From: Tetracentron sinense
Lineage: Eukaryota > Streptophyta > Magnoliopsida > Trochodendrales > Trochodendraceae
Length of the DNA stretch: 64,000 nucleotides
Assembly: GCA_015143295.1 (NCBI GenBank)
Contig: CM026574.1
Location: 16,370,938-16,434,937, forward strand
Reading direction: 5' to 3'
The notes under the pieces are model-generated. The model did no database searches and was not told the DNA's origin. It was given only the letters and a program-made list of their open reading frames with translations. This document shows positions 23,801 through 32,334 of this stretch, one piece after another. The translations under genes and the position numbers were made by a program. The number at the start of each line of letters is the position of its first letter. Positions within the stretch are counted from its first letter, which is position 1.

Positions 23801-26800
23801 CACAAGTGGATACCTTTCTTAAAACATCTTCTTTTTGTGGATGCTTTGCAAAGTAAGAAAGTTGTTGTAAATCTTGTGTCGGCCGAACAATTGAGATCAC
23901 ATTTTTTTGTATGTATCCTCATCAAATTCAACACAAAACTATGATTATATATGAAACCACTCAAGCTAATTGTTTTCTCTAATAATCCCTTCATTCTAGG
24001 AAGCCCACAAATGTCCTTGAATATAAATTTAATGCAATATGCAGCACAAGGTATCCAAAATAAATGAGGTCGCTTCTCCATTAATAATCTTCCAGCAATT
24101 GCATATGTAGAAGCATTATTAGTAACAACTTGGACTACATTTTGCTCACCAACCTGCTCTACGTATGAATCCAACAGTTCAAAAAGCTTCAACCCCGTCT
24201 TCATGAACGCTGAGGCATTTACAGATTCTAAAAACACTGTGCCAAAAGGACTATTCACCAAGAAGTTTATCAAAGTCATACTCCTCTTGTTTGTCCAGCC
24301 ATCAGACATAATAGTGCATCCATATTTTTCCCACGACTCTCTAATAGTTTGTAGTAAGTCATTAGTGTAGGCCACTTTTGTCTTAAGTAATGGAAATCTC
24401 AGCACATGATAATTTGGTGCTTTCATCCTAGGACCGAACTGCCCAAGTGCTTTAACCATTGTTTTGAAACTCTTTAAACATACATGATACAACACTGAAT
24501 GGAATCCCTGCCTGATAGAACCAACGTGCAACATATTGGCAGGCCTTCTCCCGCTCAATCTTCTTGGTCACACTCACAAGTATAACTTGCTTTCCTTTCT
24601 TTTTCTTATAAGATTCTTCCGAACTTTGCACTAAAAAATTGTCCATTTGACACTTCCTCTTGAGAGGCCTTGCCCCTCCACTTGAGTTCAAGTTTACTGT
24701 TTTTGGTTCTTCAGAATCTTCTTCCAAACAAACGTCTAATTGCTCTACCAATTCTGAATAAATCACATCATTCGCACTCTTTTTATCCTCAGATATTGAA
24801 GTTTGAGCTAGATAAGCTCGACCCTCATCCCTTACGGGCTTCCGGACATCGATGACATTTGGCCACATTCCCACTATACTGAGCAAGATGCATCTCCAAC
24901 TGGTAGAAACCAGCATTAAAAGTCAAGTTACAGAAATTGAACACCTCCAGATTTTGATTCCATCTTTATAACATTTTGATTCCATCTTTATAACATAAAA
25001 GAGATCCAAATTAGCCATTAGATAATGCATTTAAAGAAATGAAGATTATTATGTATTTGTATTTTGTAATGCATCCAATAGTAATTTTTTATCTTCTACA
25101 ATATGTATATGTATCCCTATTCTTATCTTTTTTTCTTTCTTTAATACATCCTCATGGCTCATTCTTATCTTTTTCTAATTTAACCTTCCATTTGCACAGA
25201 ATTTGGCAAACTAAAGGAAGAAGTTGTTGTACGAGACTACATTAGCTCAGCTATGGTCCATATGAAAGAATTCGATTCATATGGAGCTCTATATTAGGAG
25301 TTTATTATAAACCGAAGAAAATAAAACAAAATAATCACTTGAAGCAGTGTGGAATTGTTGATGCATCATTGAATTATTAATAGAATATAAGAATAAGCAA
25401 ATATCAATTGTTGTTCGTGTGGGTTTCAATTCTAATTATTTTAGGTGGAACCCACAATTATCAATTTGTTGATTATTTCAAGTCTAACCAATTATTGATT
25501 ATTTCAATTCTAAGCACTTCCTTCTTCACTTGCAATGCATGAGAGAGAGATGAAGGTGAATGTTTAGAAGATTTTGAACATGAAAGAAAAAGAGAAAAAA
25601 TTTGAGGTCATGCTAGCATGGGCTATCCTTACCTATTGTAAATATATGCAGAGGTAGTGGGTAATAGGGCATTGCCAATAGCAATACAAGCAATCATCTA
25701 ATTAATAATTATACAACTACGTGTGGATGAAAATTAAAGTCATTGGCTTTGTTGATGACCACATGATGTCCTAGCATCCAAGCCATTTATAGCTTGATCT
25801 TTTATGCCTATTAATTGACTGCATAGGATAAATGGTTACAATATATTGGATCGCCATATTATATTTTGAACAATATAATTTGAAACTTGTGGATTTTCAT
25901 ATCTATAATTGTATTATGGCTTGAAAGAAGGCACACGCCATGAATCATAAAGCAAACTAGATAATTAGCATATAGAAAGCTACCGTTCAAAAACAACAAC
26001 AATAATAAACAAAGGCAGTTTGATGGCAAAGATGCTTACTCGGACATAGCAATTCAAAATTAAGAAAGAGAGCAAAAATATGCAGCCAAATGGTGGAATA
26101 AAATCATATGCAAGCAATCCTTCCCATTGTTGCCAACCAATTATACATAGAGAGATCATATCGTCATCAATATCTTCAAGAGGAAGCGCCTACCTGGATT
26201 TCAGGTTATGAACTCTTCCTAACTATATGCTTACATGAAGAGTGGCCAAGCCATACATGAATACTAGATCAAATACAAATCATGGGCAATCTCATTATCA
26301 ATATGTAATAAGTAAAGGGTTCCCCAAAATACTCCTAATTTCAAACTGCCGGCCACGTAATTAAATGTCGAGAGGATTTTGTTCTTCATAGTATTTCTCC
26401 AAAGTAAAACAATGTCCTTTATTAATGGTTTCATTGATCTTATTATATTTTGATTTTCTTTTACGTATATATATATAGTTTGAAAACCTAAACCAATCAA
26501 GCATTGATCAAAATCGAATATTTATCTATAATCTGAAACGAACACCACTAATAACTTGAGGAGAAACACAAAACCCTAGAAGGATCGAACCTGAGCAACA
26601 ACAGCGGCAATTGACATCCCTAGAGGAAGCGCAAGCGCCTGGACATCGCTATCACTGCGGCGACCACCACCAACGGATACTTTCGGGATCCGGCGTTTAT
26701 TTGTTACAAGCAATCCTTTCTGTTGAGAAGATGAAGAACACGAAGAACATGAAGAACCATAAACAGAAACACCTCCTGGTACTCTCTTCTTCTTCTTCTT

Positions 26801-27019
26801 CTTCTTCTTAATAATCCCTCCGCCATTCTCGACGGATCTCGAGGTCTGATAAGGAGAAGGAATGAGCTCTGCATTTAAGGCCGGTAATGGAAGCTCGGCC
26901 ACCGGACTGGAATGTTTGACGATCGAATCAACGGCGAGGAAGTCTCCATCTTTATCGACCTCGACTTCTTTGGTGAAACCCTCTTTATCAGATTCGAAAG
27001 CTTGTGAAGAAATATCCAT
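11874..27019 (-). CDS. CPR5: CPR5 transmembrane nucleoporin / immunity regulator, complete
   Basis: Five minus-strand exons join in phase 0: 26591-27019, 14942-14998, 14006-14041, 13109-13861 and 11874-12410 (stop 11874-11876), encoding 603 residues. Exon 1 has a lysine run (residues ~71-79), a Ser/Cys-rich patch and the family motif ALALPLG (~128-134). Exons 2-3 continue [13 protein letters not shown]...[12 protein letters not shown]. Exon 4 is a long soluble region ([23 protein letters not shown]) ending in the first membrane span (~389-408). Exon 5 carries four more spans (~454-472, 482-499, 511-537, 559-579) with [15 protein letters not shown] and [10 protein letters not shown], hallmarks of CPR5. 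In Arabidopsis CPR5 is a nuclear-pore membrane protein that restrains immunity and programmed cell death. I chose the start at 27019 because the exon-1 duplicate at 52292 keeps the same ATG. No disabling change is seen. Intron 1 is 11.6 kb. Confidence 0.9.
12475..12789. mobile_element. Mutator-like foldback MITE in CPR5 intron 4
   Basis: The left end (GGCAACAGATTTACTCTGG) and the complement of the right end match for about 60 bp, and the interior halves are also inverted (AACCCTTAGGGTTA left, TAACCCTAAGGGTT right), so the 315-bp element is nearly one hairpin. Flanks GAGAAGAAT (12466-12474) and TAGAAGAAT (12790-12798) agree at 8/9, the duplication length of Mutator-like elements. Confidence 0.65.
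14091..14538. mobile_element. hAT MITE in CPR5 intron 2
   Basis: Ends CATGGTTCAAAAAC and (complement) CATAGTTCAAAAACTC. 8-bp flanks GTTCTTAC (14083-14090) and GTTCTAAC (14539-14546) agree at 7/8. The right half is packed with 'ACTCGGCCGAGT'-type palindromes (14440-14520). Confidence 0.7.
15361..15800. mobile_element. hAT MITE, TAGGGCTGTSAA family, copy 2
   Basis: Starts TAGGGCTGTGAATGGATC and ends ATTGACAACCCTA. 8-bp flanks CCCTTGAG (15353-15360) and CACTTGAG (15801-15808) agree at 7/8. The interior is AT-rich with 'gatccaaat' words near both ends. Confidence 0.75.
16240..16460. mobile_element. hAT-like MITE remnant ending ACACCCCTA
   Basis: Words such as TCGGGTTAAAGC, GAGCTGAGCTAAGCC and GGGCCTCGAG, with a terminal GGACACCCCTA near 16459, resemble the 'gctcgagctcggct' MITE group seen at 4576-4698. 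The left end could not be fixed. Confidence 0.35.
16600..17520 (-). pseudogene. LINE remnant: reverse-transcriptase zinc-binding domain and C-terminus
   Basis: On the minus strand, 17360 down to 17140 reads as a zf-RVT domain with typical residues: [40 protein letters not shown], then a stop where the family has a residue, and [13 protein letters not shown]. After an interruption the C-terminal part continues ([20 protein letters not shown], 16640-16860). Several in-frame stops make it inactive. A 201-bp MITE (16929-17129) splits it. It lies on the same strand as CPR5, inside intron 1. Confidence 0.7.
16929..17129. mobile_element. 201-bp Mutator-type MITE inserted in the LINE
   Basis: Flanked by a perfect 9-bp duplication AGGAACTTA (16920-16928 and 17130-17138). 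Ends are inverted: GTACTCCCAATATACTCCC left, GGGAGTATATTTGGGAGTAC right. Interior copies of TTAACCGTTTAA / AAACGGTTAGGA are also partly palindromic. Confidence 0.8.
17521..18439. other. Non-coding intron stretch with GCCTAGGCG-type remnants
   Basis: 17500-17600 and 18130-18200 carry words such as GGTGCCCAGGGCATGCC and CTAGGCCGCCTAAACC, typical of old hAT MITEs. The rest is A-rich with a (GA)-rich tract at 17820-17950. No gene seen. Confidence 0.35.
18440..18461. repeat. Perfect 22-bp palindrome
   Basis: The centre is CCAATACGTATTGG and symmetry extends without a mismatch to 18440 (G) and 18461 (C). It lies in CPR5 intron 1 with no loop between the arms. Confidence 0.85.
18934..19852. mobile_element. 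Inverted-end element GGGTGCT...AGCACCG
   Basis: Left GGGTGCTGTTAGGCGCACGCC; the complement of the right end is CGGTGCTAGGCGCACCCC. TAATTTT occurs immediately left and just right (about 19855-19861) and may be the target duplication. The interior (19110-19270) contains the 'GGGTGAGTGAATCTTAACCA' repeat shared with 51.4-52.1 kb. A possible acceptor/donor pair near 19300-19500 was not recognised as a gene. Confidence 0.5.
20028..20670. mobile_element. Probable hAT MITE with CAATGTTTTAAATAACGG end
   Basis: Left end CAATGTTTTAAATAACGGTT; right end AACGGCCGTTTAATAACATT, roughly its complement. Interior AT-rich, with 'cggtttcg' words near both ends (20080-20110, 20620-20650). No clear 8-bp duplication, so the limits are approximate. 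Confidence 0.4.
21067..21301. repeat. Direct duplication of a ~100-bp segment
   Basis: 21068-21172 and 21198-21301 are near-identical (shared AACCTAAAACCCATCA, GATGAAGTCTAAGAA, CTCAAATTCTAGCACAAA), separated by about 25 bp. Confidence 0.75.
21413..21905. mobile_element. hAT MITE, TAGGGCTGTCAA family, with perfect 8-bp duplication
   Basis: Starts TAGGGCTGTCAACGGATCGG and ends GGTCCATTGACAGCCCTA. CCTGGATG is duplicated exactly at 21405-21412 and 21906-21913. About 180 bp at the left end and 170 bp at the right are almost entirely GATCCGATCCGAATCC-type words. Third and best-preserved copy of the family in the window. Confidence 0.85.
22140..22215. repeat. TCTAGGCAACGCC-type MITE remnant
   Basis: GGTGTCTAGGCAACGCCCAGG and GCTTGCCTAGGTGCTAAA resemble the 'cctaggcgcc' plant MITE group. 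Only one end is visible, 320 bp from the hAT transposase stop codon. Confidence 0.3.
22535..25010 (-). pseudogene. hAT transposase (DUF659 type) pseudogene
   Basis: Minus-strand pieces in order: a decayed zinc-finger end ([16 protein letters not shown], ~24880), ERKACQ-like helix with GIPFSVV (~24540), the DUF659 block ([71 protein letters not shown]; 24440-23960), then [26 protein letters not shown] (23820-23660), IIDKRWDV (23575) and the hAT dimerisation region ([14 protein letters not shown] 23230, then [20 protein letters not shown] after an intron at about 22985-23095). The tail is acidic, stop at 22535. Several frame changes and stops inactivate it. It sits on CPR5's strand inside intron 1. 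Terminal inverted repeats were not found. Confidence 0.8.
24957..24998. repeat. Tandem 21-bp doublet at hAT 5' end
   Basis: GATTCCATCTTTATAACAT occurs twice in a row (24957 and 24978), next to the zinc-finger part of the transposase. Confidence 0.8.
25257..25285. repeat. Stem-loop with perfect 10-bp arms
   Basis: TCCATATGAA, nine bases (containing GAATTC), then TTCATATGGA. Possibly the subterminal region of the decayed hAT element; no function assigned. Confidence 0.8.
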
Positions 27020-27060
27020 TGAAGAACGGAATAGATATACAGAGGGCAAAAAAAGAAAGG

Positions 27061-27068
27061 ATAAATAG
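27061..27068 (-). promoter_or_regulatory. Possible TATA element of CPR5
   Basis: On the minus strand this reads CTATTTAT about 42 bp upstream of the ATG. The same spacing and sequence (TTATTTATA) is retained in the exon-1 duplicate at about 52247. It is a TATA variant, not the consensus. Confidence 0.35.
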
Positions 27069-27248
27069 GGCAGACTGTGAAATCTAAATCATAGAGAGAG
27101 AGGGAAAATAGAAATTTTGGCCTTTGGGGGGATCTCTATCTAAGCAAGCACCGCATAAAGTGGGTTGTTCTGTTTTTACACACGAAGACAAAATAGAATG
27201 ATTTTTTTTTTTTTTTTTTTTCATCTCATTATTTTTATTAGCGGGTGG

Positions 27249-27260
27249 CACGTGACGTGA
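27249..27260. promoter_or_regulatory. G-box / ABRE-like composite upstream of CPR5
   Basis: CACGTGACGTGA combines a perfect G-box (CACGTG) with an overlapping ACGTG core, 230 bp upstream of the CPR5 ATG. Plant bZIP and bHLH factors bind such sites. The duplicate at 52 kb does not contain it. Confidence 0.45.
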
Positions 27261-28500
27261 GAGTGAGGGGAAGGAATTAACCATAGTTAATAAGAGTTAA
27301 AAGGGACAATTGAACTCTCCCGAGTTCAATTGGGATTGGCTGTGATTCTATTATTTAAATAGATAGATGACCAAGGGGTAGTTTGGGAATTAAAGTAAAA
27401 CATTAAATCAAAGTTTTATTTTATATAAGGGTAGATTGGGAATTTCAGAAAAATCAGGCTGCGCCTGGCTCTCGCATTATAATAGTAAAGATTTTATCTT
27501 TGGGATTTTTTCCTAAATACACCCAAGATTTCTTGAGACCCCTAAAATACACCCAACTTTTAAAAAGTTCCTTAAATACATCTCAAAGTTTTTTTTAAAG
27601 TATATTATACCCTTTAACCAAAATATTAAAAAAAAGGTAAAGGAAAGAAACTCTACCACAGTATAACTCTCCTCCCCACCTCTCTTCTTCCTCAACATTG
27701 CTCCCGTCTCACTCCAGCGACGCCACAGTCTCACGTCACCGTCTCCCGCCATTGTTCTACCGTTAGATCCCATGGTAGTTAGTGTTCTCATGGGTTCTCC
27801 TATTTGTCCATCATCACACCAGAGTTTTTCTCGAGACCTTTCGCCGACCACCTTCGTTGTTCGATCTCGGCGGTAATCTCCGGTTGACCCTCTCTGGCAG
27901 CCCCTCTCCGGCGACTATGGTATGCTTCTCTCTCTTCTCTCTCCGACTACGGTGGGTTCTCTCTCTTCTCTTCTCTCTCTTTTCTCCAACTATTATAGTT
28001 GCATATTTTTTCATTACAATTATATTTCAAAAATCAGTCATTTTACAATTCTGATTTTGAACTTGTAAATGCCAGTGTTTAGTCTAGGGTTTGTAGAGTT
28101 TTATTTTCAAGTCTAGGGTTACAAAGTTAATTTGGAAATTATCTTGTAAAGATTTGCAGGGTTTTTTTTCCATAATATTTGAATCATGCTAGATTGATGG
28201 GGTTGAATTACATTGGTTTTTAATGGCAGTTCTCACTTCTTACTTTTGTTTGGTATCTCTATTTGGTGATGGGTAGTGTGAATTTCTATTGCATTTGGTG
28301 AATATGAACTTGCAGTCCTATTTTTCTGTAGAGAATGTGTGTAAAGCTTTTTAAACCTTTTATATGTTTGTTCAAATGCCTAAACGAAGAATGCTAATTA
28401 AACCTTTTTGAGTGTTTTCCTAGTTATTGATGCATTATGTCAACCACCTACTTGCTAACTATTAGAACTTGATTCAGAGCTTATTTGTTTAAACATAACT

Positions 28501-28615
28501 TGCTTAGTTAACTCCCCCCCCTCCTCATACCACACTACTCGAACCCATAGTCATAAGGTTGATGGTCAACCTTTGAACCATCAGAGCAAGGGGAGTACGG
28601 TGCTTAGTTAACTCC
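28501..28615 (-). mobile_element. 85-bp SINE head with perfect 15-bp target duplication
   Basis: TGCTTAGTTAACTCC is repeated exactly at 28501-28515 and 28601-28615. Between them, on the minus strand, an A-box-like TTGCTCTGATGG (28578-28589) and B-box-like GGTTCGAGTAG (28535-28545) are 32 bp apart, as in a tRNA. The body is only 85 bp and ends in a G-rich tract. It lies inside the Mutator-like element, so it is the later insertion. Confidence 0.75.
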
Positions 28616-29547
28616 AGTAGGCTCCGAATACTAAGTTTTTTTGGCAAGTTCCAATGAATATATTTTGGAAAATAAAGATCATTCTACTGACAAAGTAAAG
28701 ATGGTGACAAGGTTTTTCATAAATTCAAAGTTTTATTTGGGTCCCAAAATCAGTTAAGAAAAGAGAGAGTAATGAACTTGCCCCAAAAAAATGGATCAAA
28801 TTGTAAATTGAGGTGATCTCTTCAACTTCATATAGATCATCTTTGAGATTTATCACTCTCTTGGGTATGTTCCATGTTTGATATTGGTAGTGATTAGTTG
28901 TATCTACAAAATAAAATCTTAGGCAAGTATTACTTTTATCTCAATTTCAGAGATACAAGCAGCCAAAACATCACTAAATCTATGCTAGTTGCTCATCTCA
29001 AACAAGTAGTTCCAAATATTTGTTATTGTGTATCTCTATTATGTATATCACTTATACTCATCTACCATCTTGTAGTTAAGGGGTCCATGTACTTGTGGTA
29101 GTCACATTTACATATCTAACACATACAAACAGGAATTTTGTAGCTTTGAATCCTCACTGTTAGTCCTGAATTATACTGAAAAATGATTTTAAAAAATGAT
29201 CCTAGAGAGCGAATTATGGTATTCCCTGACTTTATCATTAGTGCAAATGAAACAACTTATGTTTGTGTTTCAAGTCCTTGTTGGAATTGGTTCCATAAGT
29301 ATGAAAATAATTAAAATTAAATCTGTAGAAGTTTATGCATTTGGTTTATGTAAGTAATCTTGAACTGAACTTGATGATTGTAAAATTTATTTTTACAATC
29401 CCTGTAAGTTATTATGTTCTAATTTTCTGATATCTACTAGCTTAATGCTTTAAATGAGTTTTAATGCTTTCCAAAACCTTCAAAAGTGATCATTCGTGAG
29501 GAATAACTGCTAATCACCAATCAATCTGATTTGCTTTTTCCTTATAG

Positions 29548-29643
29548 ATGTTCACCCTGACTCTTTTTGTGAGAAATTGGGTCCGAAGTATGCTTCTGTT
29601 CCAGTTGGTGAACTCTACAGGATTTTTTTGAGGACCTTCTTAG
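29548..29643 (+). pseudogene. Exon-like fragment inside Mutator-like element
   Basis: A good acceptor (TTTTTCCTTATAG) and donor (TTAG|GTATAC) bracket a frame reading DVHPDSFCEKLGPKYASVPV then GELYRIFLRTFL. I do not recognise the family. Such isolated exons inside Mutator-like elements are often captured host-gene pieces. No neighbouring exon was confirmed; a second candidate is MKYIDLLCSNLPVDFDP at about 30136-30186, ending at a GTAAGT donor. Confidence 0.35.
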
Positions 29644-30310
29644 GTATACTTCCTATAGATACCCGAGTATTGTGGTTAGTTCCATCTACTTTGTCCCAAA
29701 GAAAGTTTCATAGATTTGAGGCTTGGTCTCCACTTGTAGTAAGCCAATGACTGCTTAAAGAGCTTGCATGTATAATATTTATAAGTATTTTTTTGTTTTA
29801 GGTGTATACTAGTAATTTTATTAATTTAATGGTGTGCAGCCAATATTTTTTTAATAATGGTGCAGTCATCAAATATTGGTGTGCATCTAACACCACCCTA
29901 TATATATTTATTCTCTTCGAGCTTTTGTGGACTGGTGTGGATTGTTGTGTTTTGAGATTGTTTATTCTTAGCAATCGATTCGCAGTCATATAAAACACCT
30001 CATTTAAATTTCCTCCAAATTAAAATGGTTTTTCTTGAATTAGCTTTCAGAGTTGGGTTTAAGAAGAAACGATCTCTTCTTCGTGTTATAGTTGATCGCG
30101 ATTTTTTTATCATCTGGTTATAGTTGATCGTGTTATGAAGTACATTGATCTCTTATGTAGCAATCTTCCCGTCGATTTTGATCCGGTAAGTTAAGATACA
30201 TGTGTTTATATTTATCATCCATATTCTATTTTGGTTATGACTTGCATTTTGTATGTTAACTTTCAGAAAAATTCTACAAACTTCAGGAAGACAATTACAT
30301 TTGACTGTTT

Positions 30311-30445
30311 GAAGCACATCAAGCAGCGAGGTCCTCAATAGTATTGGTAGAGGGGAGTGGTTGTCACATATGGGCTCCCAAAGCGATGCTGGAAGCACAT
30401 CAAGCAGCGGGGTCGTCAATAGTATTGGTTGAGGGGAGTGGTTAT
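30311..30445. repeat. Tandem ~79-bp duplication
   Basis: GAAGCACATCAAGCAGCG followed by TCAATAGTATTGGT and GAGGGGAGTGGTT occurs at about 30311 and again at about 30390 with few changes. Confidence 0.75.
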
Positions 30446-30519
30446 CATAGATGAGCATGAATGAATGTATTTATGCATATTTGTAGATGCTTAAGATAAT
30501 GGGGGAATTTTTTCATTCT

Positions 30520-31060
30520 ATGTTTTTTTTACCGTGATTTTTTTTACTGGATCGTTTATTACGGTGTATATGATCTTTAAATTCAGGTTTAAATCCGAGT
30601 ATCAATTGTGGTCTTTTTTTTTACCGTGATTTTTTTCACTTGATCGTTAATTAGGATGGACATGATCATTAAATACAAGTTTAAATTTGAGTATCAATCG
30701 CAATCTGTTTTTTTTTTTACTGTGATTTTTTTCACTGGATCGTTAATTAGGATGTACATGATTGTTAAATACAGGTTTAAATCCGAGTTTCAATCACGGT
30801 CTGTTCTTTTTATCGCGATTTTTTTCACTTGATCGTTAATTAGGATGGGTATAATCGTTAAATACATGTTTAAATCCGAGTTTCAATCGCGGTTGGTTTT
30901 TTTTACCGTGATTTTTTCACTTGATCATTAATTAGGATGTACATGATCGTTAAATACAGGTTTAAATTCGAGTTTCAATCGTGGTCTATTTTTTTTATCG
31001 TGATTTATTTCACTTGATCGTTAATTACAGTGGACATGATCTTTAAATACAGGTTTAGAT
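30520..31060. repeat. Minisatellite, six ~92-95-bp units
   Basis: Each unit begins TTTTTACCGTGATTTTTT (or a variant), continues with CACTTGATCGTTAATTAGGATG and ends near AATCGCGGTCTG. Starts near 30526, 30617, 30711, 30806, 30897 and 30988. Related single motifs (GATCGTTAATTAGAGTG, 'aatcgcgaa') continue thinly to about 31830. Confidence 0.8.
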
Positions 31061-31074
31061 CAACAAAAAATACA

Positions 31075-31435
31075 AGTTTATATTTCAATTTTCAACAGAA
31101 AATACAGACTCATCGGCATAGTCATCAATCATATCCTCATACTCATCGGCATAGCCATCCTCTACAACCAAGTCAGATCGATCATCAACTTCATTAGGAA
31201 ATGAGTTCGGCACAAAACTAGCATAGTCGCTGTAACCACCCAACTGTTGATCATTCGACGCTCCTAACTCAACAACAAATGAAGTCTTGTATTTGTACTT
31301 TGGTGCATTTTAGTTACGAGTTGCTTGTATATAATTTCATTGCTCACAATTACGCATCTTGAGACTCCACCTTTGTATGAGAACCTATCATTTTTCATAT
31401 ACTCATTCACCATCATAAAAGCAAACAATAGATTT
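31075..31435 (-). pseudogene. Possible MURA-like transposase N-terminal fragment
   Basis: Minus-strand frames read MMVNEYMKNDRFSYKGGVSR then CVIVSNEIIYKQLVTKM, and after a frame change KYKYKTSFVVEL and an acidic tract (DDRSDLVVEDGYADEYED). The Y-K-G-G...R-x-I-x-V-S...Y-x-x-L-V pattern followed by a basic/aromatic strand and an acidic stretch resembles the N-terminal domain of plant Mutator transposases. It fits the host element, but the match is from memory of the pattern only. Confidence 0.4.
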
Positions 31436-32334
31436 TATGGTCATTACTTGCAAATATAAGAACATTTATGCATTAATAAACATATAATAAGGGTAAAATC
31501 ATAAATAAAAGACATTAGGACACTTAATCCATTTCTACACTTAATCTGTTTTTAAGATCGTTAATTAGAGTGCAGTGCTATCAATTGTGAATTTTTTGGA
31601 AATGTCACCATCAATCGCGAATTGCTAGAAAACTTCAATAGCAAAATGGTGGACAAATCAGGATCAACCGCAAAATATTCTCGATCAATCAATGGTAATG
31701 CTTAGACGCTAACTTGTCACGATCGACTGACCGCAAACAAATCAAAATAAAGATTGATCGCAAATATTTTGATCCGATCGTGATAATTATATATTGATTG
31801 TGAGTTTCTGTAAATGATCGTGAAAATCATAAATACGATCTTCTTCAACATCTCGAGTTCAAATCATTCAAGATGGAGGATCCCTCCATGGATCCTCCAT
31901 TTTACTTTAAAAATTCTTTTATTAAATAAAAAAAATGACATAAAAATAGGAGAGTGAATGATAGAAAGAAATTGGAGAGAGGAAAAGAGAATATAGCATA
32001 ACTTTCATCATACAAAAATAGAGAGGAGGGATGATGAGAAAACTGACCACCACGGGATCTAACGGCGAATCAATGGTGGGAGACGGCGGGCATGAGACTG
32101 TGGCATCGCCGGAGTGAGACAGGAGCAATGGTGAGGAAGAAGAGAGGTGGGGAGGAGAGTTACATGGTGGTAGGGAGAGTTTCTTTCCTTTACCCTTTTT
32201 TTTAAATTTTGGTTAAAGGGTATAATTGACTAAAAAAACTTTGAGGTGTATTTGGTGAAGTTCTTAAAAGTGGGGTGTATGTTGGGGGTCTCAAGAAACC
32301 CTGGGTGTAATTAGGGAAAAATCTCTTTATCTTT

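Larger units (their letters stand above)
14999..26590 (-). other. CPR5 intron 1, an 11.6-kb transposon-filled intron
   Basis: Donor CAG|GTTCGA at 26590 and acceptor TTTGTTTCAG ending at 14999 bracket this intron. It holds two hAT MITEs of one family, a LINE remnant split by a Mutator-type MITE, a ~0.9-kb GGGTGCT element, an inverted-end element near 20.0-20.7 kb, a duplicated ~100-bp segment and a decayed hAT transposase. The outermost parts (14999-15360 and 25300-26590) show no coding sequence. 25900-26590 is partly copied at 52682-53090. Confidence 0.8.
27502..32325. mobile_element. 4.8-kb Mutator-like element with ~275-bp inverted ends
   Basis: The left end (27502-27775) and right end (32049-32325) are inverted copies; outermost bases are GGGATTTTTTCC and (complement) GAGATTTTTCCC. 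Shared landmarks include TTTCTTGAGACCCC, GTCTCACTCC, GCCACAGTCTCA and CCGTTAGATCCC. TTTATCTTT is duplicated at 27493-27501 and 32326-32334, the 9-bp length typical of Mutator-like elements. The interior has a possible transposase remnant (31075-31435), exon-like fragments (29548-29643, ~30135-30187), a minisatellite and a SINE. No complete transposase is present. Confidence 0.75.

Noticed and set aside
26576-27049. Exon 1 as a stand-alone 157-residue protein starting MPSVYLF
   Set aside because: The copy at 52292 and CPR5 similarity start at the inner ATG (27019), and the frame past CAG|GTTCGA is intron.
27451-27492. CAGGC-TGC-GCCTG hairpin followed by ATTATAATAGTAAAG as a second Helitron end
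   Set aside because: There is no CTRR terminus at the right distance; left unassigned.
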